Assembly (NCBI RefSeq): GCF_003014735.1 | Contig: NZ_PYAX01000002.1 | Coordinates: 434,001 to 498,000, forward strand | Source: Saccharothrix carnea | GTDB lineage: Bacteria; Actinomycetota; Actinomycetes; Mycobacteriales; Pseudonocardiaceae | Direction of reading: 5' to 3' | DNA: 64,000 nucleotides | In this document: positions 1-7,928 of the stretch, piece by piece | Position numbering within the stretch: position 1 is the stretch's first letter | Layout of the letters: every line of letters begins with the position of its first letter | Translations under genes and position numbers: made by a program | The notes under the pieces: generated by a model | Told to the model about the DNA's origin: nothing | Seen by the model: only the letters and a program-made list of their open reading frames with translations | The model's database searches: none

Positions 1-1326
1 ACGTCGACGGCCGCTGCGGGGTATGCGCTGGTCGTGGCGGCTGTCAGGTTCCGGTGGTCGGCGCTGTACGAGGTGGACCGGGCAGTGGCGGAGACGTCGG
101 CCCGGCTGATCTCCGGCAACGAGGTCCCGGTCGACGTGCTGCAGGGCGTGACCACGCTGGGCGGCACGCCCACGCTGGTGTGGCTGACCGGCGTCGGAGT
201 GGCGTGGTTGCTGGTGCGGCAGCAGCTCTGGTTGGCCCTCTACGTGGCTGTCACGGCCGGGGGCGCGATGATCCTCGGGGTGGTGATCGAGGAGCTGGTG
301 GCGGGGTTGCGACCGGTGGCGCAGCTGCCGGTACCGCTCGCGGCCGGCTCGGATTTCGCCGGCGGGCACGCGTTGGGTTCCGCAGTGACCTACGGCGTGG
401 TGGTCCTGGTGTTCCTGCCGGTGGTCCGTCGGTCGGCACAGTGGGTGCTGGTCGGGGTGGCCGCGCTGCTCGTGGTGGTCATCGGCGCGACCCGGATCGC
501 GCTCGGCGTGCACGGTCTGACCGATGTGCTGGGCGGGTGGATGCTGGGAGGATTGTGGCTGGCGCTGACCGGTGCGGTGTTCCGACGGTGGCGGACCGAG
601 GCTGGCGCGCGTGACGTGCCGTTGTCGCAGGGGATGGGACCGGAAGCGGCGGCGGATATCCGACCCGCGCCGGCCCAGGACGTCGTGTTGCCCCGTCCCT
701 GGAGAGGTGCGGTCGAGCTGCTGGCGGGATGGGGTCTGCTGGCCGGTGTGCTGCACGGTGCCGGTCGGCTGGTGGTGGGGGAGGACAGACGGGCGGCGGC
801 CTGGGAGTCGGCGGTGCTGCAATGGTGGGTCGATCGGCGTTCGCCGGAGTGGGACGCCGTGGTCCTGCCGCTGGGCAAGCTGGGTGACGTCGGTGTCGTG
901 CTGGCCTGCGCCGCGGTGGTCGCACCGCTGGCGCTGGCGTGGTGGCGCAGCTGGTCGCCGGTGGTGTTCCTGGCGTTGACGGCGGTGGGGGCGATCGGTC
1001 TGGCGCTGGTGACGGCGGAGGTGAACCCGCGTGCTGCAGCCGGAGTGCCGGGCTTTACCTCCGCGCACGTGGCCGCCACGTCGGCGCTCTGGGGTGCGAC
1101 GGCGGTGGTGGCGTGGTCGGGCAGGACGCGGTGGTGGCGGTGGCCGGTCCTGGTCGCAGGACTGCTGATTCCCACGCTCGTGGCGGTGCAGGGCCTCTAC
1201 GCCGGTGCCCACTACCCGACCGACGTGGCGGCCGGAATGCTGTCGGCTGCGGCGTGGACGGCACTTGTGTGGTGGGTGGTCCGCCCCGACCGCACCACAG
1301 GTGGGAAAGCCCGACCGCAGACGTGA
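1..1326 (+). CDS. Degenerate double-PAP2 membrane protein (5' end outside window)
   Basis: Integral membrane protein with two PAP2 (phosphatidate phosphatase type 2) halves, the same architecture as the intact paralogue at 16738-18195. The frame is open to the left edge, and the first internal start (GTG at 34) lies inside a segment that aligns with the paralogue's first membrane helix, so the true start is upstream. Catalytic motifs are eroded: the PSGH motif of half 1 reads FAGGH, the K of KxxxxxxRP is lost, and half 2 keeps only a GFTSAHVAA remnant of SFPSGH and no RxRPD. The third-motif histidines survive as GVHGLTD and GAHYPTD. Family membership is clear by comparison with the paralogue. 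Phosphatase activity is doubtful, so it may have a structural or lipid-binding role or be decaying. Confidence 0.85.
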   Translation, partial: TSTAAAGYALVVAAVRFRWSALYEVDRAVAETSARLISGNEVPVDVLQGVTTLGGTPTLVWLTGVGVAWLLVRQQLWLALYVAVTAGGAMILGVVIEELVAGLRPVAQLPVPLAAGSDFAGGHALGSAVTYGVVVLVFLPVVRRSAQWVLVGVAALLVVVIGATRIALGVHGLTDVLGGWMLGGLWLALTGAVFRRWRTEAGARDVPLSQGMGPEAAADIRPAPAQDVVLPRPWRGAVELLAGWGLLAGVLHGAGRLVVGEDRRAAAWESAVLQWWVDRRSPEWDAVVLPLGKLGDVGVVLACAAVVAPLALAWWRSWSPVVFLALTAVGAIGLALVTAEVNPRAAAGVPGFTSAHVAATSALWGATAVVAWSGRTRWWRWPVLVAGLLIPTLVAVQGLYAGAHYPTDVAAGMLSAAAWTALVWWVVRPDRTTGGKARPQT

Positions 1327-1343
1327 TCCCGACAGCGCCGCAC

Positions 1344-1402
1344 CCTTGCGGTTGCCTGACGACGCCCGGAGAGGCGTTGTCCCGAAGGCGCTCCGGGTAG
1401 CC
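1344..1402 (+). promoter_or_regulatory. Tandem 11-bp operator (reverse) plus GGGTAGCC element, site 1
   Basis: Read on the minus strand, GTCAGG starts at 1360 and GCAAGG at 1349, exactly 11 bp apart. On the plus strand GGGTAGCC begins at 1395, 51 bp after the start of CCTTGC. It lies 73 nt upstream of the SPW-repeat gene at 1475. It belongs to the class described in the findings, where the repeat points away from the gene. Confidence 0.7.
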
Positions 1403-1474
1403 ATCCGGTACGAACCCGCGTAGCCGCGCTTCCGGCCACTGGTGACGAGAGACACCGATCGTGAAGGAGCACGG

Positions 1475-2017
1475 ATGACTTCCCGCATGCCACAACAACC
1501 ACCTCCCGCACGGCGGACCGACGAGCTCGACCCCATGCCGGTCACCGCACACGGTCATCAGCCGGTGGTGCCCCAGTACGGTGCGGCCCCGCTCCAGGAC
1601 ATGGCTCCGCTCTACGGCGTGCGCGAGCCTGCCGCAGCGAGCGTTGCCAGCGGCGTGGCGTTCTTGGCCGGCGTGTGGTTGGCCCTGGCACCGTTCGCCC
1701 TGGACTACGCACCTGCGGAGCAGGGCTTCGAAGGCTACTGGCACGACATCGTCGTGGGAGGCACGATCGGGCTGCTGGCCCTGGTGCGCTCCTTGGCCCC
1801 CAGTCACGTGCCGTGGCTGAGCCTGGTCAACGTCGCGCTCGGTGCGTGGCTGGTGCTCTCGCCCGTGGTGCTCGGCTACGAGCCGTGGCCGGGTTCGACC
1901 ACCGCGGCGGTGAACAACATCGTGGTCGGCGGCGTGGTGACCGCCGTGGCGCTGGTCAGCGCGTGGACGACGTACCGGACCCGCTTTGAACACCGATCGC
2001 ACGAGGGAGGGCGCTGA
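1475..2017 (+). CDS. SPW-repeat membrane protein
   Basis: Small integral membrane protein of 180 residues with two SPW-repeat units, each two helices ending in a short LAP/LSP element. Repeat 1 carries GVWLALAPFALDY and repeat 2 carries GAWLVLSPVVLGY, separated by a VPWLSLVN linker. The first ~55 residues are Pro/Gln-rich and probably cytoplasmic. The ATG at 1475 was chosen because GAAGGAG stands five bases upstream; a start 11 codons earlier lacks this. The stop overlaps the next start (TGATG), so the two SPW genes are translationally coupled. Molecular function of SPW proteins is unknown. Three other SPW genes lie in the window (2017, 18456, 25719). Confidence 0.88.
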   Translation: MTSRMPQQPPPARRTDELDPMPVTAHGHQPVVPQYGAAPLQDMAPLYGVREPAAASVASGVAFLAGVWLALAPFALDYAPAEQGFEGYWHDIVVGGTIGLLALVRSLAPSHVPWLSLVNVALGAWLVLSPVVLGYEPWPGSTTAAVNNIVVGGVVTAVALVSAWTTYRTRFEHRSHEGGR

Positions 2018-2436
2018 TGGTAGGCCAACCGTCACAGCAGTGGGCCGGGCAGCCGGCCGACGACAAGCACATGCCGCCGGCTGCCAGCGCCGCGAGCGCG
2101 GTGACGCTCCTGGCCGGCATCTGGTTGCTGCTGGCACCCTCGGTGCTCGACTACCCGGCCGGCAGCTCCGCACGCGGGCACGACATCGTGATCGGCAGCG
2201 CTCTCGCGGTCCTCGCGGTCGTCCGGGTCGTGGCACCTCGCGACGTGCCGTGGTTCAGCGTCGTCAACGTCCTGTTGGGCGGGTGGCTCGTCATGGCGCC
2301 GTTCGTGCTCGACCACATCGCCGACATCGGTGTCGCGATGGCCAACGACGTCGTTGTGGGGTTGATCGTCGTGGTGTCGGCCGCGACGAGCGCTGCGACC
2401 ACGTTCGCCGGGCGACGGCGCGCGGGTGACTCCTAG
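2017..2436 (+). CDS. SPW-repeat membrane protein
   Basis: 139-residue paralogue of the preceding gene with two SPW units (GIWLLLAPSVLDY and GGWLVMAPFVLDH) joined by VPWFSVVN, giving four predicted membrane helices and a shorter hydrophilic N-terminus. Its ATG overlaps the upstream TGA by one base, so expression should be coupled. The lipoprotein gene at 2495 follows after 58 bp in the same direction and may share the transcript. Function unknown. Confidence 0.88.
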   Translation: MVGQPSQQWAGQPADDKHMPPAASAASAVTLLAGIWLLLAPSVLDYPAGSSARGHDIVIGSALAVLAVVRVVAPRDVPWFSVVNVLLGGWLVMAPFVLDHIADIGVAMANDVVVGLIVVVSAATSAATTFAGRRRAGDS

Positions 2437-2494
2437 AACCGCCCGCCGCGGAGTCACAGGCCTGCCGGTGCTGAGAGAACGAGAGGAGTTGGTC

Positions 2495-2962
2495 ATGTCC
2501 TTGCGTCATGAGACCCGTCGGAGTGTTCGCGCGCTATTGGTGGTCGGTGCGCTGGCTGCAGTGCCGTTCACCACGGCGGCCTGTGGTGACGACGAGACCG
2601 CCGCACCGGAAACGACCACGGAAGCGGCGCAGGACGACTACTTCGCCTCGGAGGAATTCCTGGGGCGGGAGGTCACCGTGAGCGCCGTCGTCACCGCCGT
2701 GCTCGGTGACAAGTCCTTCGTACTCGACGGCTCGGAGTACGGCGACGAATCCCTGCTCGTGCTGTCCGCCGAGGAGGCCGGCGGGATGGACCTCCAGGAG
2801 GGTGACATGGTGCAGGTGACCGGGACGGTGGAGGACTTCGCCTACGCCAACTACCGCGACCAATACGGACTGATCGACGACGGTGTCTACACCACCTACG
2901 GCGACGAGGAGTTCCTGGCCGCCCACAGCGTCGAGGCGAACGTGCCGACGGAATCGAAATAA
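2495..2962 (+). CDS. Secreted lipoprotein, OB-like YFA family (copy 1)
   Basis: 155-residue lipoprotein with a cationic N-terminus, a hydrophobic stretch and a TAAC lipobox, then an acidic Thr/Glu linker. The body has a motif order shared with two other lipoproteins in the window (11006, 13625): YFAS.EFLGREVTVSAVV, YGDESLLVLS, VTGTVEDFAYANY and DQYGLID. The alternating beta pattern with a VTGTV strand resembles an OB-fold or single-strand-DNA-binding-like lipoprotein domain; this fold call is inference. The ATG at 2495 is preceded by GAGAGGAG. No catalytic residues are recognisable. Presumably anchored on the outer face of the cytoplasmic membrane. Confidence 0.85.
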   Translation: MSLRHETRRSVRALLVVGALAAVPFTTAACGDDETAAPETTTEAAQDDYFASEEFLGREVTVSAVVTAVLGDKSFVLDGSEYGDESLLVLSAEEAGGMDLQEGDMVQVTGTVEDFAYANYRDQYGLIDDGVYTTYGDEEFLAAHSVEANVPTESK

Positions 2963-3030
2963 GCCGCAGTGCCGACCTGCGGTGACAATCCGGACAACAG
3001 GCCCGGCACGGGCCGGAACAGGTGGAAGCC

Positions 3031-3537
3031 ATGGCTCGGCACGTGAGGCTTGACGCCGAGGCTACGCGTGCGTACGCCATCGTGATGCAAACCGGGGACT
3101 CTGTGGTGGAGGAACTGCTCGCGTTCGCCCGCGAACGGCAACTCCGCACCACCTCCTTCACCGCGATCGGCGCATTCAGCCGGTGCACCCTGGCGTTCTA
3201 CGATCTGGACACGAAGGAGTACCTGGGCATCCCCGTCGAGGAACAGGCGGAAGTGGTCTCGCTCGTCGGTGATGTGGTCGGCACCGATGTCGGCGATTGG
3301 CAAGTGCACGCGCATGCCGTGCTCGGCCTGTGGGACGGCACCGCCAAAGCCGGTCACCTGCGCCACGCGGTCGTGCGGCCGACGTTGGAGGTGATGCTGA
3401 CCGAGTCACCACGCGGAATGACGCGACGCTTCGACCCGGACAGCGGACTGGCGCTCCTCGACCTCGACGCAGGCGAACCGGTGACCGACCCGGACCCGCT
3501 CCGGCACGGCTTGGCCCCGGCGACCGGCGAGCACTGA
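3031..3537 (+). CDS. PPC/DUF296-domain DNA-binding-like protein
   Basis: 168-residue protein spanning one PPC (plants and prokaryotes conserved, DUF296) domain. The hallmark metal-binding cluster is visible as VHAHAVLG, followed by GHL and a C-terminal GMTRRFDPDSG. Bacterial PPC proteins form trimers binding a metal through these histidines; their role is poorly known. The ATG at 3031 follows GGTGGA by five bases; a GTG at 3022 is the alternative. It stands alone between the lipoprotein and a GH15 relic. Confidence 0.85.
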   Translation: MARHVRLDAEATRAYAIVMQTGDSVVEELLAFARERQLRTTSFTAIGAFSRCTLAFYDLDTKEYLGIPVEEQAEVVSLVGDVVGTDVGDWQVHAHAVLGLWDGTAKAGHLRHAVVRPTLEVMLTESPRGMTRRFDPDSGLALLDLDAGEPVTDPDPLRHGLAPATGEH

Positions 3538-3619
3538 CGACCAAGCCTCAGCCTTCCGACGGATCACGGCCCGGATCGGAAACACGCGCGCCGAGGCCCG
3601 CGCTCGGCGCGAGTGGCAC

Positions 3620-4286
3620 GTGAGGGCGGTGGTAGGCGATCCGGCGAAGCTGCAGATCATGTACGGCATCGACGGCCACAGGCGGCTGCCCGAGCAGACC
3701 CCGCCCTGGTTGACCGGCTACGAGGGCCCGTCACCCGTTCGGGTGGGCAACGCCGCGGCCGACCAGTTCCAGCTCGACGTGTGGGGTGAGGTGCTCGACG
3801 GCCTGCACCTGACCCGCGAGGCAGGGCTGCACACCAGCGACACCGCGTGGGACCTGCAACGGGAGCTGCTGGACTACCTGGAGGGCCACTGGGAGGCCCC
3901 GGGACAACGGCCTGTGGGAGGTGCGCGGCCCGCGCCGGCACTTCGTGCACTCCAGGTCATGGCCTGGGTCGGACTGGACACCGCGCTGTTGCTCATCCCC
4001 AGGGTCGGGTTCCTGCCGTGGGAGAACCCGCGCGTGCTGCACCTTCTGGCTGGCCGACGCCCTTCACGGCACCGGCCGGGTCGACGAGGCTCGGGAACTG
4101 CTCGAACGGCTGCTCGACCTGCGCAACGACGTCGGCCTGCTCAGCGAGGAGCACGACACCACAACCGGCCGCCACATGGGCGACATCCCGCAGGCGTTCA
4201 GCATGGAAGGCCTGTTCAACACCGCCCACCAGCCCAGCGGCACCTCCACCCGCACCTCCGCCGGCAAGGAGGAGCAGGCGTTGTGA
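3620..4286 (+). pseudogene. Relic of GH15 (glucoamylase/trehalase-type) gene
   Basis: The translation matches the C-terminal half of GH15 enzymes but needs at least three frames. LQIMYGIDGHRRLPE, GNAAADQFQLDVWGE and LQRELLDYLEGHW lie in one frame; LWEVRGPRRHFVHS (from 3903) lies in the next; VMAWVGLDTA and GFLPWENPRV return to the first; FWLADALHG, GLLSEEHD and GDIPQAFSMEGL end in the second. The conserved block between GFLPWENPRV and FWLADALHG is deleted, and the N-terminal half of the enzyme is absent. Functional enzymes of the family are about 600 residues. This is a decayed gene, not a sequencing slip, because frameshifts, an internal deletion and truncation co-occur. Confidence 0.88.
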
Positions 4287-4522
4287 CGTCGCCCGTGTCC
4301 GAGAGCCGTTGCTCCCCGAGCTGATCGTAAGCCAAGCGTCAGGTCCATCGTCGCCGAACGCTGTCACGATCGGACAGGCCGCACGACGATGTGCGGCCGC
4401 CATCGGCATGCGGAGAGGGGAACGCTGTTGACGTCCGTGGGAACGCTGCCGTCCGTGGCACGTCGTGGTGCGGATCTGCGCACGCCCGGTCACCGGGCTC
4501 CCGGCGATTCCGTTCCTCGATC

Positions 4523-4708
4523 GTGACCGCCATCCCCAGCACGCAGGGCCCCGTCTCCACACTCCTGATCTGTGACAGCTGTGGCCGTGCCTACGACGGT
4601 GACACGAGCGTGCCCTGGATTGTCTTGTGGTCGGAGGCGACCGGCACGGGTTGGCAAGGCCGGGACCGCGCGATCGGACCCCACAGCTGCACCCACTGCC
4701 CGCCGTGA
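4523..4708 (+). CDS. Small zinc-ribbon-like protein
   Basis: About 61 residues with two CxxC knuckles, LLICDSCGRAYD near the middle and HSCTHC at the C-terminus, flanking a VPWIVLWSEATGTGWQGRD core. Comparable short proteins with two CxxC pairs occur in related actinomycetes; function unknown, metal binding inferred from the cysteines. The GTG at 4523 is used because the upstream translation is low-complexity and unlike protein; no good ribosome-binding site is seen, so the start is uncertain. Confidence 0.55.
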   Translation: MTAIPSTQGPVSTLLICDSCGRAYDGDTSVPWIVLWSEATGTGWQGRDRAIGPHSCTHCPP

Positions 4709-4736
4709 CCGGTTCGCCGGCGCCTGCTTCTCCTCC

Positions 4737-4778
4737 GCAAGACCATCGCAAGGTTGTGGGGTCTGGTGCCGGGTAACC
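4737..4778 (+). promoter_or_regulatory. Tandem 11-bp operator (forward) plus GGGTAACC element, site 2
   Basis: GCAAGA at 4737 and GCAAGG at 4748 are 11 bp apart, and GGGTAACC starts at 4771, 23 bp after the second half-site. The gene at 4815 follows. The repeat points toward the gene (forward class). Confidence 0.7.
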
Positions 4779-4814
4779 GCAGGGGCGGAGTCGGATCTAC
4801 GGAGGAAGGGCGAC

Positions 4815-5219
4815 ATGACGACGACGATGCCGATGCTGGAAACGTACCCCGCCGAGATCAACCTGGACCGGGCGAAGCTGGCCGCGACGATCGACGCGCT
4901 GATCGCGTGCGCGGAGGCGTGTACGGCGTGCGCGGACGCCTGCCTGAGCGAGGAGTCGGTCGCGGAGTTGACCAAGTGCGTGCGCACGAACATGGACTGC
5001 GCGGACATCTGCGGTACGACCGCGCGGGTGCTGTCCCGGCACACGGGGTACGACGCGAACATCAGCCGGGCGCTGCTGGAGGCGTGTGTGACGGTGTGCA
5101 AGTCGTGTGGTGACGAGTGCGGGTCGCACGCGGAGATGCACGAGCACTGCCGGATCTGCGCCGAGGCGTGCCGCGCGTGCGAGGCCGCTTGCCGGGACCT
5201 GTTGGCCACCATCAGCTGA
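4815..5219 (+). CDS. Four-helix-bundle Cys-rich copper-storage-like protein (DUF326)
   Basis: 134-residue cytosolic protein (no signal peptide) with regularly spaced cysteines on four helices: CAEACTACADAC, CVRTNMDCADICG, CVTVCKSCGDECG, and CRICAEACRACEAAC. This spacing is typical of the DUF326 / Csp family, whose members line the core of a four-helix bundle with thiols that bind many Cu(I) ions. The His in HAEMHEHC matches the ion entry end of the family. The ATG at 4815 follows GGAGGAAGG. It is preceded by the site-2 operator, so it is probably induced with the island. Copper storage is established for relatives and inferred here. Confidence 0.88.
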   Translation: MTTTMPMLETYPAEINLDRAKLAATIDALIACAEACTACADACLSEESVAELTKCVRTNMDCADICGTTARVLSRHTGYDANISRALLEACVTVCKSCGDECGSHAEMHEHCRICAEACRACEAACRDLLATIS

Positions 5220-5262
5220 CCGCCGCACGGTCCGAGTAGCCCCGGCACCTGCGGAATCGACT

Positions 5263-5499
5263 TCACCCGGGCTGCGGGCCGTCCTGCGTGGACAGTGGTG
5301 CCGACTCCGTGGTGGTGCTGGTGGTCGACGTGGCGGAGGTCGTGGAGTCGGGTCGCTGGGTGACTGTCGGGGTGGTCGCCGGGGTCACCGTGGGAGTGGT
5401 CAACGGTCGTGGTTCATTCTGCGTGGTGACGCCGCAGGCGGACAGCAGCAGAAGGGCGGACACGGAGCACGCGGCGAGCAGGAGGGCGGACATTTTCAC
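5263..5499 (-). CDS. Small Ser/Thr-rich lipoprotein of the two-component operon
   Basis: 78 residues: a lipobox LLSAC after a hydrophobic segment, then a low-complexity Thr/Ser/Pro tail without recognisable domain. The GTG at 5499 overlaps the histidine-kinase stop by four bases (GTGA) and follows GGAGG at a good distance, so it is coupled as the third cistron of the regulator-kinase operon. A lipoprotein beside a sensor kinase could modulate signal input, as CseA does in the cseABC system, but no sequence relation to CseA is claimed. Confidence 0.72.
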   Translation of the reverse strand: MKMSALLLAACSVSALLLLSACGVTTQNEPRPLTTPTVTPATTPTVTQRPDSTTSATSTTSTTTESAPLSTQDGPQPG

Positions 5500-6857
5500 G
5501 GACGTGCCTCCGGGATCTCCACGATGAAGCGGGCGCCACCGCCGGGACGGTCCTCGACCCACACCGAGCCGCCGTGGCGTTGGACGTGCTGGGCGACGAG
5601 GGCCAGACCCAGGCCGCTGCCGGTGTCGGTGCCGCGGCTGCCGGCGCGGTCGCCGCGGTCGAAGCGGTTGAAGATGCGGTCGCGCAGCTCGGGCGGCACA
5701 CCCGGTCCGGTGTCGTCGACCTCCAGTCTGGCGTGGCCGTCCCGGCTGAGGACCGCGACGCGCACCGCGCCGCCTGCGTGGCGTTCGGCGTTGTCGAGCA
5801 GGTTGTTCACCACCCGGTCGAGGCGGCGGCGGTCTCCCAGGACTTGGGGGCCGGGTGGTTGGGTGCGGACGGGGACCTCGGTGCCGGGGTGGGAGTCGAG
5901 GACGTTGTCGACGAGTGAGGCGAGGTCGATGGTCTCGAGGTCTGTGTTGTCGGCCTGCTGGTCGGCGCGGGAGATTTCCAGCAGGTCGACCACCATGTCG
6001 GCGAACCGGTCGACCTCGGAGGTGAGCAGGTCCAGGGCGCGGCCGGCGGTGCCGGGGATCTCGGCGCGGCGGCGACGCAGGACCGCGGCGGCGTTGACCA
6101 TGGTGGTCAGCGGTGAGCGCAGCTCGTGGCTGACGTCGCCTGCGAACCGGGCGTCACGTAGTACTCGCTGCTCCAGGGCGTCGGCGGTAGTGTTGAACGT
6201 GGTCGCCAGGTGCGCCAGGTCCGGGTCGGTCTGCGTGGGTAGCCTGGCCTTGAGGTCGCCGCCGGCGATGCGCGAGGCGGCGGCGGTCAGCGCGGTCAGG
6301 GGTCGCAGGGCACGTCTGCTGGCCCATGAGCCCAGTGCGACGCCGAGCAGGCCGCTGACCACGACGCCGGTGATCAGCAGGACGCTCAGGAACCGGAACG
6401 TCTGGTCCAGCTGCACCAGGGGCGCGAGTTCGACGTAGGCGCCGTCAGTGGAGCTGATCGGCAGGCTGACCGCCAGCACGGGGACGCCGTCTACGACGAG
6501 CCGCTGGGAAGCCGGTGTGTCGTGGCGGCCCAGTTCCACCAATTCGTCGGGTAGGACCTGGGGGTCGACTTGCCGGCCGCTGGTCAGCACCTGTCCAGGG
6601 CGGTAGAGCAGCACGGTGGAGTCGGGCCCGGTGGTGAGGCCGGTCAGCAGGTCCTCGAGTCCGTCGGAGCCGGTGGACAGTGCCTGGTCGACGAGGCGGG
6701 CGTTGACCTCTGCTTGGCGGGTGGCGCTCTGCTCGCGCTGGCGCAGCATGTAACCGGAGGTGAGGTTCCACACCAGTATCGCGAGCGCGCTGGTGAGCAG
6801 CAGCGAGCCGATGCCCAGTACCACCGCGACCCGCCAGCGCAGCGACAGCCGGGGCAT
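5496..6857 (-). CDS. Sensor histidine kinase (HisKA/HATPase, HAMP)
   Basis: 453-residue membrane kinase. Helix 1 spans about residues 10-30, an extracytoplasmic sensor region 31-155, helix 2 about 157-178, HAMP about 178-230, then the HisKA domain with phospho-acceptor His244 in DVSHELRSPL and an ATPase domain with the N-box (NNLLDNAERH, 351-360), DDTGPGVP and GSGLGLALV. All catalytic motifs are intact. The start overlaps the response-regulator stop (TGATG), so the pair is a coupled operon. The sensor region is not recognised. Similar in layout to MtrB/CseC-type kinases; the signal is likely envelope-related given the target genes. Confidence 0.93.
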   Translation of the reverse strand: MPRLSLRWRVAVVLGIGSLLLTSALAILVWNLTSGYMLRQREQSATRQAEVNARLVDQALSTGSDGLEDLLTGLTTGPDSTVLLYRPGQVLTSGRQVDPQVLPDELVELGRHDTPASQRLVVDGVPVLAVSLPISSTDGAYVELAPLVQLDQTFRFLSVLLITGVVVSGLLGVALGSWASRRALRPLTALTAAASRIAGGDLKARLPTQTDPDLAHLATTFNTTADALEQRVLRDARFAGDVSHELRSPLTTMVNAAAVLRRRRAEIPGTAGRALDLLTSEVDRFADMVVDLLEISRADQQADNTDLETIDLASLVDNVLDSHPGTEVPVRTQPPGPQVLGDRRRLDRVVNNLLDNAERHAGGAVRVAVLSRDGHARLEVDDTGPGVPPELRDRIFNRFDRGDRAGSRGTDTGSGLGLALVAQHVQRHGGSVWVEDRPGGGARFIVEIPEARP

Positions 6858-7528
6858 CAGGTGACCGCCCGGTAGCCGACCCCGCGCACGGTGAGGATCA
6901 GTTCGGGGTCGTCGGGATTTGGTTCGACCTTGCGGCGTAGGCGGCGGATGTGGACGTCGAGCAGGCGGGTGTCGCCGAAGTAGTCGTAGCCCCAGACGCG
7001 CTGCAGCAGTTGTTCGCGGCTGACCACCCGGCCCTCGGCCGAGGCGAGTTCCACCAGCAGCCGGAACTCGGTGCGGGTGAGGTGGACCTCCTCGCCCGCG
7101 CGCAGCACCGTGCTTGTCTGCGGCTGGATCTCGAGCTCACCGAGTCCGAGGACGTCGTCGTGGCGGCCGGTGCGGCGCAGCAGGGCGCGGATGCGGGCGG
7201 CCAGCACGCTGGCCATCAGGGGTTTGGTGACGTAGTCGTCGGCGCCGGCTTCCAGTCCGGCGATGACGTCGCTCGCGTCGGTGCGGGCGGTGACGATGAT
7301 GATGGGCAGGTCGCCCTGGGATCGCAGAGTGCGGCAGACCTCCAGGCCGTCCACGCCGGGCAGCATCAGGTCCAGCAGCACCACGTCGAACGTCGCGGTC
7401 TTCAGCAGCGCCAGCGCGTCCTCACCGGAGACGGCGTCGGTGACGGTGAAGCCCTCGTCGTCGAGCGCGAGTCCGAGAGCCTGCCTGATGTGCTCGTCGT
7501 CCTCGACCAGCAGCACGGAGAGGGTCAT
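6857..7528 (-). CDS. OmpR-family response regulator
   Basis: 223 residues: receiver domain with acidic pocket VEDDE, phospho-acceptor Asp53 in LLDLMLPG, Thr80 and Lys102 (TKP), then a winged-helix DNA-binding domain from about 130 ending in LLDVHIRRLRRKVE and VRGVGYRAV. The start is the ATG at 7528 just after GAGG; longer versions reach into non-conserved sequence. OmpR-type regulators bind tandem half-sites about one helical turn apart. Fifteen such 11-bp sites lie in the first 31 kb, including one upstream of this gene (7591-7607), which makes it the leading candidate regulator and autoregulator. Confidence 0.93.
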   Translation of the reverse strand: MTLSVLLVEDDEHIRQALGLALDDEGFTVTDAVSGEDALALLKTATFDVVLLDLMLPGVDGLEVCRTLRSQGDLPIIIVTARTDASDVIAGLEAGADDYVTKPLMASVLAARIRALLRRTGRHDDVLGLGELEIQPQTSTVLRAGEEVHLTRTEFRLLVELASAEGRVVSREQLLQRVWGYDYFGDTRLLDVHIRRLRRKVEPNPDDPELILTVRGVGYRAVT

Positions 7529-7590
7529 CACCTCATTCTCGGCCCGCGGGGCCGGGTCCGCCGCCCGGCGGGGCCTTTCGCCCGCGAGGT

Positions 7591-7607
7591 GCAAGCTGAT
7601 CGCAAGG
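7591..7607. promoter_or_regulatory. Tandem 11-bp operator upstream of the response regulator, site 3
   Basis: GCAAGC at 7591 and GCAAGG at 7602 on the plus strand, 11 bp apart, 63 nt upstream of the response-regulator start on the minus strand. No GGGTAGCC-type element is visible at the usual spacing, so it may act in feedback control. Confidence 0.6.
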
Positions 7608-7630
7608 TCGCTCACCGGGTTCGCCGTGCG

Positions 7631-7918
7631 TCAGTGCTTGTGGTTGACCGCGAAGCGGTAGCGGCCGTCGACGTCCATGCGGACGTCCAGCAGCTTGTCA
7701 CGAAGATATTTCGCTGCGGGTGGTGCGAGGAAGATCCGGCCGCCGGTCGGCGCGGTGATCACCTCGTCCTGCGCCGCGGGGCGGGCGGCGACAGTCAGGG
7801 TGATCGACCTCCGCCCGTCCCGCTCCGACCAGCCGATCCGCAGGCTGCCACGCCTTTCGCCCGCAGTCGGAGCCAACTCGCTGATCACTGCGCCGGCCGC
7901 GTGGGTGATGTCCAGCAC
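7631..7918 (-). CDS. Cys-less HesB/IscA-like protein
   Basis: 95 residues with the overall strand pattern of the HesB/IscA family: an N-terminal AAGAVISELA helix, GSLRIG, an LTV strand and GGRIFLAPPAAKYL. It lacks the three conserved cysteines of iron-sulphur scaffolds, so cluster binding is not expected. GTG at 7918 follows GAGGGG. It lies 10 bp behind a paralogue (7929-8216), so the two form a unit. Relatives in Pseudonocardiales are equally Cys-less; function unknown. Confidence 0.75.
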   Translation of the reverse strand: MLDITHAAGAVISELAPTAGERRGSLRIGWSERDGRRSITLTVAARPAAQDEVITAPTGGRIFLAPPAAKYLRDKLLDVRMDVDGRYRFAVNHKH

Positions 7919-7928
7919 GGGGATCCCC

